The notes beneath the pieces were generated by a model. The model had not been told where the DNA came from. It searched no databases and worked only from the letters and a program-made list of their open reading frames with translations. From Rosellinia necatrix (Eukaryota; Ascomycota; Sordariomycetes; Xylariales; Xylariaceae), in the NCBI GenBank assembly GCA_021209875.1, contig JAGYVD010000001.1, positions 682,001 to 746,000 of the forward strand: a stretch of DNA of 64,000 nucleotides. The letters run 5' to 3'. Positions 24,246-33,505 of the stretch are shown piece after piece. A program made the translations under genes and the position numbers. Positions within the stretch are counted from its first letter, which is position 1; each line of letters opens with the position of its first letter.

Positions 24246-24688
24246 CTAGACTAAGCGGAACTGATCCCAGGTTCCACAATTCTTGCACGCCGTGTTCATA
24301 CATTCGAAGTAGAAGCACGAGAAATGCATCAAGCCGCCGCATTGTGAAATGCATCGACGGCAAGCGTCCCTGTTGCACGTCCCTCTTGGCATTGCGGCGT
24401 ATTCTACATTCGCGTCCTACGCGTCCGGTTCTTCTGCCGCTGTGGATTGGAAAATTCGGGCCTGGGTGTCGGGGTCGTGGACGTCCCCGATAGCATTGGC
24501 GGCGGTGTCGATAACCTGAATGTACATTACCGGTTAGTTTTAGGAATGGGAGACATATTTGGCTCTTATGGAATGGGTGTGGAAAGAGCTACTCATACAC
24601 TGACATCGCTATTGGGAACCGGAGAGGCGTTGATGCGGGTGAGCATCGTGGCCGTGGCAATGATGATGACTGACACTGGGATCTGCAT
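24246..24688 (-). CDS. Small secreted eight-cysteine protein with in-frame TAG
   Basis: The ATG at 24688 encodes a 30-residue exon that is a clear signal peptide (MQIPVSVIIIATATMLTRINA, cleavage likely after NA). A GTATGA donor at 24598 and a CAG acceptor at 24516, with an ACTAAC branch site, define an 83-nt phase-0 intron. Exon 2 (24515-24246) reads 32 codons to an in-frame TAG at 24419-24417. In the same frame it then continues 56 codons rich in cysteine (spacing C-x4-C-x2-C-x3-C-x7-C-x4-C-x4-C-x2-C) to a TAG at 24248-24246. The layout is that of a secreted disulfide-rich peptide or effector-like protein; the function is not inferable. The TAG could be a real null mutation, a base error, readthrough, or removed by a 36-nt frame-preserving mini-intron (GTAGGA...CAAG). 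Confidence 0.55.
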
Positions 24689-25457
24689 GATGGAGAAAAT
24701 AATGGAAACAACTTTTCATGGAGACTTTCTCCTGCCTCTTTGTTTTTAATATCTAGGATGATTGGCAATAAATCAAAGAATGGGGAGGAAATGTGGTAGA
24801 GTTCCTATGTGTCCTGTAGTCGGGTAGAGCACTCTCTAGGGAAACACACCAGACATAAGTGGACACAGCCTCAGGGAATTTCTTGGCCGTAAGTACACGG
24901 ATAGAAATGGAAAGAGGCGTTTGAGCTTTTTGTAAGTTGCGTCCTTTGTCACGGTTGTGGTTGCAGCCGGCCATCCTGAGCATAGATTAAGGCAGGTAAG
25001 TACGAACGGGGTGGGTTACTTGCTAATGCCAGTGAACCTATACTATCGCCTGGTTTACTAATTTGTAGGTAGTACAACATGCGTAACTACTTACCTACTT
25101 GCCTAGGCACCTGCCTCAGGTAGGGTAGAGCAGATGGGAATTGGAAGCCTCGATTTTGCAATTTTGCTTTGATCTGACATGAGACAGCAGCAGCACGAGG
25201 AAGCGCTCCGCGAGCAACTTCACGATAGCCAAGAGTAGGTGTAATGTATTTACCGCGGATTACAAAACGGCCAAAATGCCTCATGACATGTTCGCTATCT
25301 ATCATCAAGTTGGTGTCTAGGGGAATTATGTTGCGGGCTACAAGACCCCGCTCCCTGATGGGGTGGTAGATAACCAAGCCGGGCTCTGCTCTTGTTCTGC
25401 ACAAGAAAGTGGAGAGGCACTGCTTCTTCCCTGCGCTTTATGGAAGTATGCAGTTGT
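24689..25457. other. Intergenic, no gene seen
   Basis: This spacer contains the likely promoter of the small secreted protein and the 3' side of the Cys/His repeat gene, with another TACCTA patch near 25066-25125. The 105-codon minus ORF at 25087-25404 has no recognisable feature. Confidence 0.45.
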
Positions 25458-26633
25458 CTACTTATTTAGAGACACTACGCGGATTGCCAAACCATGGTCA
25501 GCTGCTGCTTCTTGCTCCTTGGCGCCCCCTCTTGTGATACCATCATACCACTTGCGCGAAGTCGACACCCGATGGTGCTGACCTCCTATTTTGTTGTGAC
25601 GGGGGCTTAGAGGGCCGGCATGTGTAGTATTGGCATCGGGTGGTCCGGAGTCTTGTATCGTAGGACGCGTCTGCGCATGGCGATCACATAGTATTCCGAC
25701 CTGAGCCGTGCCGGCGAAGCACCCTCTCTGCCCGCAGGTGTGGAATCTGCAATATCTGTGAACCGCCGTATCCCCGCCGTGCTTGTCGCCCCAGAGCCGG
25801 GGGTTCCGGCATCCGGCCGCGGGGCACTCGTGTCCTGCGCAGAACGCCCCGGCCTGCGCCGCTCTCAGGAGACACCCGTCCGCGAAACACGTGTGGCAGC
25901 AACAATAATTCCCAACATGACCGTCGATGCCAATGACCCCCAGTACGCAGTCCCTATCGGCGCAACGGTGATGACTGCAATACGAAGCCCCCGGCTCGGA
26001 CATGGCATCGCACCCTCCCCATCTACACCCGTGTCGCTTACACCAATCGTGATCTCCTTCGTTGCCGAGGGTGCAGTAAGGGACGCGGCACCTGTGGATT
26101 GTACAGTAGCTGCTCTCTACCTCGGCTCTATAGCTGCAGGAACGGCACTTGTGCGCGAGGCAGTATTGTGAGCCCATGGCCCGGACGTTGTGGCAGCCGT
26201 CGGTGTGGCATATGTGGGATCTGCAGTATGGGGTGCCTGGGAGGTGCTCGCGATGGCAGTATCCCACTTCGCACAGAGATTCCTCGAGGCGCTGATCAGG
26301 TTCCTCAGGGGGCGCTCTTCGAGCGACAGGATCCCGCCCATGGATGAGAGTTCTCCTTGAGGGCTTCGGCATGGGGTGTCTGGGGATGGCGTTGCTTTCA
26401 GGGTTTGATGGTGTGGAATAGCCGGGATTCATAAATGTACGATTTGGGGGGACTAGTGGATATGATATGTGCTTTGAACGTGTCTGAGGTAATAGAGAGG
26501 CGCTGCTAGGCGCTTGACGCCCCAAGTGAATGGTGCGCCGATTATTTTCTTTCTCCATGGATGTCGGTAACGGAGTCTCCAGCAGTCTGAGGGATCGGAG
26601 TGTTAGCGAACCGCAAGGTGGCCGGGATGACAT
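25458..26633 (-). CDS. Tandem Cys/His repeat protein (putative zinc-binding)
   Basis: The 391-codon frame has a basic, disordered N-terminal third and then about nine tandem units. Each has a first Cys, a spacer of roughly 7-20 residues, an aromatic residue and Cys, x2, His, x, Cys (for example GTPYCRSHIC, GSQYCLAHKC, GASYCSHHRC, GNYCCCHTC, HRYCRFHTC). The regular C..YC-x2-H-x-C pattern predicts serial zinc coordination and resembles in spacing the Cys/His fingers found in WRKY19-like proteins; that link is tentative. The start is uncertain. ATG 26633 is used here, ATG 26558 is also possible, and an intron ending CCTCAG near 26584 may mean the gene begins in an exon upstream around 26745. The C-terminus (after about residue 335) is unstructured. 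Function unknown. Confidence 0.7.
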   Translation of the reverse strand: MSSRPPCGSLTLRSLRLLETPLPTSMEKENNRRTIHLGRQAPSSASLLPQTRSKHISYPLVPPNRTFMNPGYSTPSNPESNAIPRHPMPKPSRRTLIHGRDPVARRAPPEEPDQRLEESLCEVGYCHREHLPGTPYCRSHICHTDGCHNVRAMGSQYCLAHKCRSCSYRAEVESSYCTIHRCRVPYCTLGNEGDHDWCKRHGCRWGGCDAMSEPGASYCSHHRCADRDCVLGVIGIDGHVGNYCCCHTCFADGCLLRAAQAGAFCAGHECPAAGCRNPRLWGDKHGGDTAVHRYCRFHTCGQRGCFAGTAQVGILCDRHAQTRPTIQDSGPPDANTTHAGPLSPRHNKIGGQHHRVSTSRKWYDGITRGGAKEQEAAADHGLAIRVVSLNK

Positions 26634-27911
26634 TGGCTTTGTGTTAATTACGAACCTTTGATGTATGGATAGACGGGTGTGATCTTTGGGGGTACTGGGT
26701 TGGTGATTGGATTGGTGGTTGGATTGGTGGTAAAGGAGGCATTCATGGTTTTGTATTTAGTTCTGGAAGGAAGTGGCCAGGTAGAGGCCATTCTGAATAT
26801 AGCCCGTATAATCAATCTCTAGCATGGTGAATGATTTCATCGGGGGCCTACCCAATATTTGCTAATTGGCGTCACAGGAGCAGATGCTTGCCAATAATCC
26901 CCCAGGCTTTGCTGGTGACCTGGGGGGTGCATTTGGTTCAGGCAAGGGGAGGGATTTCGAAAGCGCCGTTAAGCCGGGTGAACAAAGAATCATGGATTCA
27001 TAGTTGAAGCCATGTACTTCAGGCAGTGACGGCTTGATGAATCGTTGGTTTTGTCAGGTGCGATGCAGGTTTTATGTCCAGGGAAGTCGGCAAAAGGTTT
27101 GCTCTGTTTTGTTGACAACATTGGACCACATATCTCGGAACTCGGAAATGGAAGATCCAAAGCCCCCTTCACGACTATTAAACACTGCATTGCACTTATC
27201 TCGTGAATCTGAGAACTAGAGCTAGCTGTTCTTCGAGTCGTTTTGTGCTCTTTGTGAGGTGGGTGTGCATCTAGGTAAGTAGGTATAACGGGGTTTATAC
27301 ACAATTGCCGGAGGGCAAAGCAAAGCAATACCTACCGGGATCAGTTGAATTAGTTTGCTGTCGCTAAGCGCCTTAGTAACATGTGGTAGAGGGAGGCAAT
27401 GCAGCTGAAGTTTGAATTGAATACCCATTCAAATCGGTCCCAACTGTCCAGTTGTTGGGCGGTTCTCCTCCCATTCTGCCTGATGCTGAGGCTGAGCCAA
27501 GCCAAGATTTGTCTAGCTGGCGCCTAATGAGTCAACCGGCATACTAGCTGGGTATGCTATGCGACGACACATCGTGAAGGTCGTTCAAATACAGCCATTC
27601 CCACCTTTTGTCACGGCGAAATGGATCACCTTGTTGATAGACCACACTACAATCCCCGAACTGGCGTGCCTGCACTGATCGCCTGACTCTAATTCCACTG
27701 TTCCCCTACGATCCATCTGTTCCTCCGCGACACCTTTTTTTTTTTGTTCATCGAGGATAAATTGAACAGGAGCCGGGTTCTGAGGCCGTGACCTCTGTCC
27801 TTTCTCCCCCCCAGCACAGACCAAACCTGTCACAAACCTGTAAAACATCTAAACCATCAACCCGTTTACCCATAGTGTATCTCAAAAAAAAAAAAAAAAA
27901 AAAGGAAAAAA
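26634..27911. other. Divergent promoter region, no certain gene
   Basis: The spacer lies between the Cys/His repeat gene and the NADAR gene. ATTGGTGGTTGG-type repeats occur at 26698-26735; this could be a coding first exon (threonine/asparagine/proline-rich on minus) but the phase does not join. Twenty adenines at 27884-27903 and six more precede the NADAR ATG. Confidence 0.45.
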
Positions 27912-28778
27912 ATGCCACCCAAAGGCAACCGAGTCAGCAAACGAGGCCAGAAGGGCAAGTCCCCAGGATCCAAGGCCAAAAGCTCCAAACCCAAAGCCAC
28001 CACCAACCCCGGCACACCGGCACCACCATCGTCAGACCCCAACGGGCCGATCTACTTCTGGCGGCCGCAGGAGGCCGCGACGGGGTACCTGTCGCAGTGG
28101 TACGCGTCGCGGCCCTTCCGGGACCGCGCGGGCGACGGCAACGACAAGGTGTACGCGACGGCGGAGCACTACATGATGCACCACAAGGCGCTGCTCTTCG
28201 GCGACGCGGACGCGGCCGCGGCCGTGCTCGAGGTCGCGTCGCCGCGCGCCGTGCGCGCCCTGGGCCGCCGCGTGCGCGGCTTCGACGACGCCGTCTGGGC
28301 CCGCGAGCGCGAGCGCATCGTGGTCGAGGGCAACTGGTGCAAGTTCAGCCTGCCGGTATTTTCTTCTTCTTCTTCCTCTTCCTCTTCCTCTTCCTCTTCC
28401 TCCTCACCCGCCGCCGCTGCCGCCGAAGAAGAAAAAGAAGAGGGAGAAGGAGGAGGAGAAGAAGAAGAAGAAGAAGAGGGGGAGCAATCGGTACGGACCT
28501 GGCGTCTCGGCGACGGCAAGGCCGCGATGAGGGCGCGCGCCGCCAGCTTCCGCGACGTCCTGCTCGCCACCGGCGACCGCGAGCTCGTCGAGGCCAGCCC
28601 CTACGACCGCGTCTGGGGCGTCGGCTTCGCCGCCGCGGGCGCCGCCGCCAACAACCGCCAGAAGTGGGGGATGAACCTCCTCGGGAAGTGTCTGATGGAG
28701 GTGCGGGACCGGTTCCGGAAGGAGGATGAGGCGGCCGTGTTGGAGCGCGGCGAAGAGGAACTTCCGCAGGCTGAGTAG
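27912..28778 (+). CDS. NADAR-domain protein (YbiA-like), with low-complexity insert
   Basis: NADAR enzymes are N-glycosidases; characterised members act on riboflavin-pathway intermediates or ADP-ribosyl groups. The 288-residue frame starts with a basic KGNRVSKRGQKGK tail. The domain follows: IYFWRPQEAATGYLSQWY, then VYATAEHYMMHHKALLFGD (the conserved AEHYMM-type motif) and GNWCKFSLP. The second half, from RTWRLGDGKAAM through SPYDRVWGVGF to WGMNLLGKCLMEVRD, holds the conserved D-R-x-W-G-x-G and NLLGK segments. Between the halves sits a serine run followed by an acidic run (28362-28482) that interrupts the domain without shifting the frame. The ATG at 27912 is directly preceded by an A-rich leader. 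Domain call strong; substrate unknown. Confidence 0.9.
   Translation: MPPKGNRVSKRGQKGKSPGSKAKSSKPKATTNPGTPAPPSSDPNGPIYFWRPQEAATGYLSQWYASRPFRDRAGDGNDKVYATAEHYMMHHKALLFGDADAAAAVLEVASPRAVRALGRRVRGFDDAVWARERERIVVEGNWCKFSLPVFSSSSSSSSSSSSSSSPAAAAAEEEKEEGEGGGEEEEEEEGEQSVRTWRLGDGKAAMRARAASFRDVLLATGDRELVEASPYDRVWGVGFAAAGAAANNRQKWGMNLLGKCLMEVRDRFRKEDEAAVLERGEEELPQAE
28362..28482. repeat. Pyrimidine tract then purine tract inside the NADAR gene
   Basis: TTC/TCC repeats (about 28362-28406) are followed, after a GC-rich spacer of about 18 nt, by GAA/GAG repeats (about 28423-28482). The two arms are largely complementary, so a hairpin is possible in RNA or single-stranded DNA. They encode poly-Ser and poly-Glu. 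Confidence 0.8.
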
Positions 28779-29271
28779 AAGAATGTACTCCTTGTTTGAA
28801 AAACGGCTTTAGGTTCAGTAAGTAGGTCGAGGATTAGGTTACAGAGGTAGTTTGACAAGAGGTTGTTGAGATCCGATGTCATATCAGTGGGTTTAGGGTA
28901 CGGTTCCAACTGCTTCTTTGTAACGAATGTCATGAGCCACATGTAGTTATTTGACTACACTACATTAGTAGAGTCGATTTGAGAGCCCGTGATGCATACT
29001 ATATGATACACCACATTAGCTCTAGGATATATATTCCATCATGTCGTGTGGTTTGACCACGGCACCCCCGGTTTTATTTATAATACAGTTCCATTGGGAT
29101 ATGATGCAAGTCGTCCGCACAACGCCTGTAATCCAATGCGTGAGAGTGGTGTTTTAAGATCGCCATGTTGGGATCTCCCCGACCCATTCCCGCTTTCCGT
29201 CGGTACTGTACACTTATTAAAAAAACATGTATCGTATAGCCACGTGAGACGGAGCATCTAGCTCCGCGTTT
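28779..29271. other. Convergent 3' spacer, no gene seen
   Basis: Between the NADAR gene and the 3' end of TIM44. AT-rich in its middle part; nothing recognised. Confidence 0.5.
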
Positions 29272-30840
29272 TTATATGTAATCTCTGCCGCTCTTTTGCA
29301 TTTCGATTAACCGCCATCCTCTCGTCTCGGGGTTGTTAACATCTTCGGGGGTACGGGTGATACCGATGACATAGGTGACGAGCTGAACGCGATCTTCCAT
29401 GCCGGCGGCAAGCTCGCCCGTCTTTGCGTTGCGGTATACGTGAACTTCTTGAGTTCGGCACGTAATAATGAACACGGGAATCTCACCAGGCTCGAGCATG
29501 CGAGCCTTCAGGATATCCACATGTCGTATATCTAAAATCCGCCCGTCTGACTTCATACCCGCTTGCAGGTATTGTTTTGTTAGAGCCTCGTAAACGGAAT
29601 ATTGAGCGGCCGAGAGCCATAGCTTGAGGGTTTCGGTATCACCCTTGACGTAAGCATCGAGGACCTCCGGCAAGATATAGTCTCGCAGCTCTTGTTGGAA
29701 TGGCTCGAGCTGGAAGCTGGGGTCCATCATTCGGACCTTCTTAATCACCATGGCGGTCTCGTTTTCGGCGAAAAAGCCAGCAAATTTATCCGTAATACTC
29801 CGTGCTGTGGAGATCAGGGGGTTTTCTGATTCTTGGTAGACATTCTTCATGCTGAATACGCCCTGGACGAATTTGTTTTGATCGCGGAAATCACGCCATG
29901 CTTCTTTCCACGCCGCATCTTTGTGGAGGGTGACGTTGGTTCCAGCGCTGGGGACGGTTAGCAAGAAGGCTGCCCAAGGAAAATTAAATCTGCTACGTAC
30001 TTGGGGTCCTCAACCATATCTTCCACGTTCCCATGGATCGAGGCGGATTTCTTCTGGCGCAGTTCACGTGCTTTCCTTCGCTCCTCCTTTTCCACCCAGC
30101 CACCATATCGTGAGCTGCTGCCGTCATCGATGACATCTTTCACGCTCTTGAAGGCTTCAGTGTCGCGGATTGGCTTGGTAGCTTTATCCAGGGCTTCTCC
30201 AGTAATATTGGCGCCCTTTCGGACACCCTTCATTACGTTGGTGTCCCAGGTCCAAGCCGCACTCTTTCCAACAACATCAGCTGAGTTTTTCAAGACCTTT
30301 CCGGCCGTGGAGGAGACGGCTCCTGTTGTCGACTCGTAGGCTTGCCTGGCACGGCGGACGGATTCGCTCTCGGTAAATTGGTGCGCCGAATCGGACAACT
30401 GCTTTGTTGACTCGTTCCATTCCTTTGAAGCCTTGAATTCTGTCTGCATGGTTTCCATGAATACTTGCCACGGTGTCTTGTCGCCGTGTGGTGGGGGCGG
30501 TGGAGCATCCTCCTTCTTTTCTTCTTTATTCTCTGCCTTCTCTTCCTTCTCCTTGCCCTCGGCCGATTCCTCGCCTTCTTCTTGTTGCTTCTTCTGCTCT
30601 TCGGGCTTGGGCTTGGCCTCCGACTCCGAACTGGCGGCTTTTCCCTCCGATTTTTCCTCGGGCTTTGGTGAGTTTTCGGGGTTGGGTTGCGCGGGCTGTT
30701 GCTGGCACCATCGAGGGGACCCGTGGAAAGCGCGCGACTGTATCGCGGCTACAGTCTCTGGGAGGAAGGGGGATCGGAGAGGGGCAAGGGGGGGCGAAAG
30801 CAGCGGTGGGAATTCGTGACGGCGCGGGGGGGGACAGCAT
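29272..30840 (-). CDS. TIM44: Mitochondrial import inner membrane translocase subunit TIM44, one apparent frameshift near the N-terminus
   Basis: TIM44 anchors mtHsp70 at the matrix side of the TIM23 channel. Exon 1 carries the presequence (RSPFLPETVAAIQSRAFHG), a charged Glu/Lys-rich linker, and the conserved body WQVFMETMQTEFKASKEW. A GTACGT donor at 30000 and a CAG acceptor at 29948 (53 nt) join ...EDP-N to AGTNVTLHKDAAWKEAW. The Tim44 C-terminal lipid-binding domain follows (FQQELRDYILPEVLDAYVKG, GWRLIEMQKSGRDYI). No ATG opens the presequence frame directly. ATG 30840 (MLSPPAPSRIPTAAFAP) fits if one C is removed from the C7 run at 30788-30794; ATG 30979 (MSSLRHAARS...) fits if one C is added. 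The gene identity is strong and the start is uncertain. Confidence 0.92.
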
Positions 30841-31540
30841 CGCTACGAGCGGAGTTGGGTGTATTGGATATTAACCGCCTATAGGCTGGTGATCTTCCGT
30901 GTGAACGGACAGCCAGTGAAGGCGTCCTTGCGATCGAAGCCGAAGTCGTGCTCCGAGCGGCATGTCGTAAGGAACTCATAATAATCCCGGGATGTGTTGC
31001 AGCCGAGCGGCGAGAAAGAAGGTCGCCGGAGGGGTGATTGGGGAAAATAGGGCGGAGCGAAGGGCAACGTCTCGTCGCGGGCGACTTGTTGAGCTGCTTA
31101 AAATTTGGGAGGGCTCCGCGAGACCGGCAAGTTGAAAAAAATCATCGGGCCTATGAAATCGACAAAGCACCGACTTTAGGTGGTTCCAGAATTCCGATTG
31201 GGTTCTCTTGGCATGGCGAACGCAGTGGGGGCCACTTTATATGCAACTATGCATACTCGCTACCCGCAGTTGATCTAGGTAGGTAGGTAGGTAGGTACCT
31301 GGGTACGTACCATTTTATCTGGGCTCTTTGGCCAATGCGATTCGATTCCACCTTGGCTAAAAATTCCGACGCAAAGCATTTGATAGTGAGGTGCTGTTTC
31401 GACGCCCTGGCACATTGAGATACGACTTGGGATACAATTCGGTGTTCCGGTGGCCTATGATCCAGCTAAGGGCAGGATAAGCTATTCTACTTGCGAGCTG
31501 GCTCTTTGTGCACGTACCGAGGCACATCGATGTCTGGAAG
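30841..31540. promoter_or_regulatory. Divergent promoter between TIM44 and mitochondrial uS11
   Basis: About 700 bp separate the two start codons, and both products act in mitochondria. The spacer contains a GGTA tetranucleotide run (ctaggtaggtaggtaggtag, about 31275-31297) with flanking tacctgggtacgtacc. I identify no specific factor site. If TIM44 starts at 30979, the spacer shrinks to about 560 bp. Confidence 0.4.
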
Positions 31541-32284
31541 ATGACCCCATCAACGACTCGCCTGCTGGCGAAGACCACCTCCAAGCTCTCCTCTCTATCC
31601 ATTCGCCCCAGCCCACGGTGCGGCCGGGCTTTCTCGCAAACATGTCTGCGGCAACAGGATGACGAAAAGCCCCCGGCGCCGCCGAAGCCCCCGGTGTCGA
31701 AGCCGTCGATCCTCGCCCATCTATCTACCAGTTTACGGTCGAATGGGCCGCCGCCACGCCGAAGTGGGAGCGGCAACAGCGGCACGTACGGCATGCAGGA
31801 TGTAAAACGGGTGCTGGCGACCGGCACCATCTCGCGGGCGATGAACCGACCACACGCCGACACCATCCTCGACAACTCGCAGGAGCCGACTGAAGACTGG
31901 GGTCCCAAGCACGAACCCTTCCACTTCCACATCTACTCCCATAAGCACAACACCCACATCACCGTCACGAAGCCCAACCGGAACGCCATCCTCTCCATGT
32001 CGGCCGGAAACATCGGCTTCAGGAAAACGAAGCGTGGGACCTACGACGCCGCCTACCAGCTGTGCGCATATGTGATCGACAAGCTGAATCAGGGCGGTTG
32101 GCATCGCAAGATCACCGCTCTCGAGGTCGTGCTCCGCGGGTTCGGCCCCGGCCGCGAGGCCGCTACCAAGGTGCTTCTGGGAAATGAGGGACGCCTACTG
32201 CGGCCGTTTATCAAGAGTGTATCCGACAGCACAAGGTTGAAGTTTGGTGGTACGAGGAGTCCCAAGCCCAGGAGACTGGGTTAG
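31541..32284 (+). CDS. Mitochondrial small-subunit ribosomal protein uS11m
   Basis: A 247-residue, intron-less gene. The N-terminus is a mitochondrial presequence (MTPSTTRLLAKTTSKLSS and a basic RPSPRCGRAFSQ cleavage area), followed by a proline-rich linker. The S11 fold occupies the C-terminal half: FHFHIYSHKHNTHITVTKPN, SAGNIGFRKTKRGTYDAAYQ, ALEVVLRGFGPGREAATKVL and the basic end SVSDSTRLKFGGTRSPKPRR. Bacterial-type uS11 binds the 3' major domain of SSU rRNA near the E site and platform. ATG 31541 was chosen because the upstream open frame lacks an ATG. The frame is intact. It is the yeast Mrps18 counterpart by family. Confidence 0.93.
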   Translation: MTPSTTRLLAKTTSKLSSLSIRPSPRCGRAFSQTCLRQQDDEKPPAPPKPPVSKPSILAHLSTSLRSNGPPPRRSGSGNSGTYGMQDVKRVLATGTISRAMNRPHADTILDNSQEPTEDWGPKHEPFHFHIYSHKHNTHITVTKPNRNAILSMSAGNIGFRKTKRGTYDAAYQLCAYVIDKLNQGGWHRKITALEVVLRGFGPGREAATKVLLGNEGRLLRPFIKSVSDSTRLKFGGTRSPKPRRLG

Positions 32285-32671
32285 AGAGTTGGACTTCAAG
32301 TCATGGATTATGTATGGGGCGGACAGGTGAAGAGTGCTTGAGCTATCCCTCTATCTACTCGACCTGGCCAGAAGACCTGTATCATATGTTACCATCGTCA
32401 AGCATGTAGAAACCCCTGTACAATCTGATCCCAATCCAGTTGCGGCGTTGTTTTGTCCCCGGTTACGAAAGGGAAAGGGAAAGGAATGAATGCAATGCTA
32501 GTATGATCCACCTAAAGTGCAAGAAGACAATCAGAAACAAAGGAAATATGGTATCGATCAGACAGACAGTATGCCATAACGCCGGCGCAACAAGCCATGC
32601 TCCTGCTCCCCAAACGCCATCAAGTATATCTAAAAATAAATGGTCAAAACCGAGTTCACACCTACGCTCCA
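32285..32671. other. Convergent 3' spacer, no gene seen
   Basis: Between the 3' ends of the uS11m and PPPDE genes. A gaaagggaaagggaaaggaa run lies near 32467-32487; nothing else is recognised. Confidence 0.5.
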
Positions 32672-33505
32672 TCATCTCCTCGATATGGGTGCTCTCTCTG
32701 CAGCAGGCAGGCGCCTGCCACTGGTATCGCGGATCGTGTTCTTCTGTTTTCCCTTGGATCTGTTATGGCTGGGTCGATAACCTTGATCCGAGTCTGGATC
32801 TTCATTGGACAATGTCGCCAATGTCCTCCGTGTCTCTGGTCTAAGCATCCTCGACCCCTCATGAATATCCATATCACTATCATCATCCAGTAACTCGCCG
32901 TCGGCCGTTTCGTAATCAGGGGGGTCGATCCAATCGCGGGGTACGACGCACGGCAGCGCAACACCGATGCTCGCGGCACGGTTCAGCCAAGCTGGACCAG
33001 GCCTGCCCGTCAGCTTCTGGCAGATATAACTGGTGAAGTGGTTGCAGTTGCGTGTGAGGATATTGTAGGCCGAACCGTCGAATTCGGCCGAGGCTTGGCG
33101 AATGATGGCATCGATCTCGGCCTGGGTGGCGAACGTGACGCCCTGAACGATTTCGGTGCGAAAAGTGCCCCCAGCTGGCTCGGTCTTCGGCTGTGTCCAG
33201 TACACGCCCGTTATACCGCGGCTGTCATGCCCTCCATAGGCGTATTCCTTTCCGTTGATCACCACACCGGAGTGTAGGAGAGATGCACCGACAACCCAGA
33301 GGACAGAAGAAAGGCGGCCGGGCTGCGGGGCGGAAGGTTAGACCAGAATGCAATGCATTCCCGACTCATGCCCTGGCTGGGATGGGTGACGTACGGAGAG
33401 AAGATCATAGACATTAATGACTATTTCGGTTCTTGTTAATGAGAGCGTCGATCTGTGCGACGACTGCCTCGAGGTCCTACTCGACGAGGATTTCTTAGAT
33501 GACAT
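32672..33505 (-). CDS. PPPDE/DeSI-type cysteine isopeptidase domain protein
   Basis: Two exons, 33505-33395 and 33322-32672, with a 72-nt GTACGT...GCAG intron at phase 0, give 253 residues. Exon 1 has a Ser/Lys/Arg-rich lead and TEIVINVYDLLS. Exon 2 opens PGRLSSVLWVVGASLLHSGV; its His is the expected catalytic histidine. It then holds YAYGGH and TRNCNHFTSYICQKLTG, whose Cys in NCNHF is the nucleophile. DeSI enzymes are deSUMOylating or deubiquitinating isopeptidases; the target here is unknown. After the domain (about residue 165) a charged C-terminal tail ends in basic RR. Catalytic residues and splicing are all intact. ATG 33505 is preferred; the upstream frame is Pro-rich and less likely. 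Confidence 0.9.

Noticed and set aside
24447..24749. 100-codon plus-strand ORF without ATG
   Set aside because: Antisense to the secreted cysteine-rich gene, which has a signal peptide and a proper intron.
28169..28570. Minus-strand ORF with Ser and Glu runs
   Set aside because: Mirror image of the NADAR insert; no independent evidence.
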